Origin: Ligilactobacillus ubinensis
GTDB taxonomy: Bacteria > Bacillota > Bacilli > Lactobacillales > Lactobacillaceae
NCBI RefSeq assembly: GCF_024160875.1
Contig: NZ_JAIULA010000024.1
Location: 1-44,312 of the forward strand
Length of the DNA: 44,312 nt
Direction: 5' to 3'
The position numbers and the translations under genes were made by a program. This document shows positions 44,164 through 44,312 of the stretch, in pieces; within the stretch, counting starts at the first letter, position 1, and every line of letters begins with the position of its first letter. Under the pieces are notes generated by a model. It ran no database searches. It saw nothing but the letters and a program-made list of their open reading frames with translations, and was not told where the DNA came from.

Positions 44164-44229
44164 TGGTTGAAATGACAGGAATCGAACCTATATCAACAAA
44201 AAGTTGTTTTACCATTAAACTACATTCCA
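44164..44229 (-). pseudogene. tRNA-like gene lacking a normal anticodon arm
   Basis: A 63-nt tRNA body plus a possible encoded CCA. The acceptor TGGAATG/CATTTCA, D arm GTTT-aatggta-AAAC and T arm ATAGG-TTCGATT-CCTGT are intact. Only 14 bases lie between the D and T stems instead of about 22, folding as CAAC-TTTTT-GTTG. The D-arm sequence and place in the operon suggest a tRNA-Trp or tRNA-Gly origin. It cannot decode normally. Confidence 0.75.
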
Positions 44230-44238
44230 TAATAAAAA

Positions 44239-44312
44239 TGGAAGGGAGTGGATTCGAACCACCGAACCCGAAGGAGCGGATTTACAGTCCGCCGCGTTTA
44301 GCCAGACTTCGC
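44239..44312 (-). tRNA. tRNA-Tyr (GUA), 5' end beyond the window
   Basis: Loop CTGTAAA in stem CGGA/TCCG gives GUA. The long variable arm (CTCCTTCGGGTTC) and the T arm fit tRNA-Tyr. The first several bases, including the 5' acceptor strand, are cut off by the window edge. Confidence 0.92.

Noticed and set aside
44027-44230. 67-codon minus-strand open frame across the tRNA genes
   Set aside because: It is the translation of tRNA-Gln-like, tRNA-His and the tRNA remnant; it has no SD and no protein family.
1-44312. CRISPR array, prophage or integrative element
   Set aside because: No regular repeats, integrase, phage structural genes or attachment-site duplication were found anywhere in the window.

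Overview
The window is an AT-rich (by eye about one third G+C), gene-dense chromosomal segment of a low-GC Firmicute, almost certainly a member of the Lactobacillaceae. The strongest reasons are two conserved blocks: ftsK - ymfF - ymfH - ymfI - ymfM - pgsA - cinA - recA - rny (14851 down to 2746, minus strand), and spxA - mecA - coiA - pepF with the divergent block spxH / relQ - nadK - rluD-type - mgtE (32510 down to 23416). A VanX-type dipeptidase, oxygen-independent ribonucleotide reductase and an ATP-type PEP carboxykinase fit the same group. I see no prophage, IS element, CRISPR array or rRNA. Genus and species cannot be settled from the sequence alone. Many genes use GTG or TTG starts after strong Shine-Dalgarno (SD) sites, and I moved about a dozen starts inward for that reason.

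Layout. 1-2303: terminators and a CPA2 cation/proton antiporter. 2634-14851: the ftsK-to-rny block (DNA translocation, M16 peptidase-like pair, SDR, RodZ-like protein, phospholipid synthesis, CinA, RecA, RNase Y). 14914-17538: TrmL preceded by a candidate structured RNA of about 105 nt, a YbaK-type deacylase, and GMP reductase. 17858-21640: dicarboxylate/amino-acid symporter, CmpB-like membrane protein with an orphan sorbitol-type EIIA, and a lactonase. 21795-23332: preQ1-I riboswitch, queT, a DUF2829 (Tad2-like) protein and an SDR. 23416-32510: Mg transport, pseudouridine synthase, NAD kinase, small alarmone synthetase, SpxH, PepF, CoiA, MecA, Spx. 32879-43551: VanX-type dipeptidase, cardiolipin synthase, NrdG/NrdD, YwlG, AmtB, PckA, nitroreductase. 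43717-44312: a minus-strand tRNA operon read Tyr, anticodon-less tRNA remnant, His, Gln-like, Gln, Leu, terminator; the Tyr gene is cut by the window edge.

How the genes connect. Spx, SpxH and MecA are the substrate and adaptors of ClpXP/ClpCP proteolysis. CinA, RecA and CoiA are competence-induced recombination functions in related bacteria, so the window holds both a competence output and its proteolytic brake. The most interesting sites are: coiA, whose true N-terminus lies in another frame, joined at a CCC-AGG-C site followed at once by a stop; a 10-base motif shared upstream of cinA and coiA; the structured RNA before trmL; a tRNA that kept everything except a normal anticodon arm; and a Tad2-family gene in a housekeeping queuosine-precursor operon.
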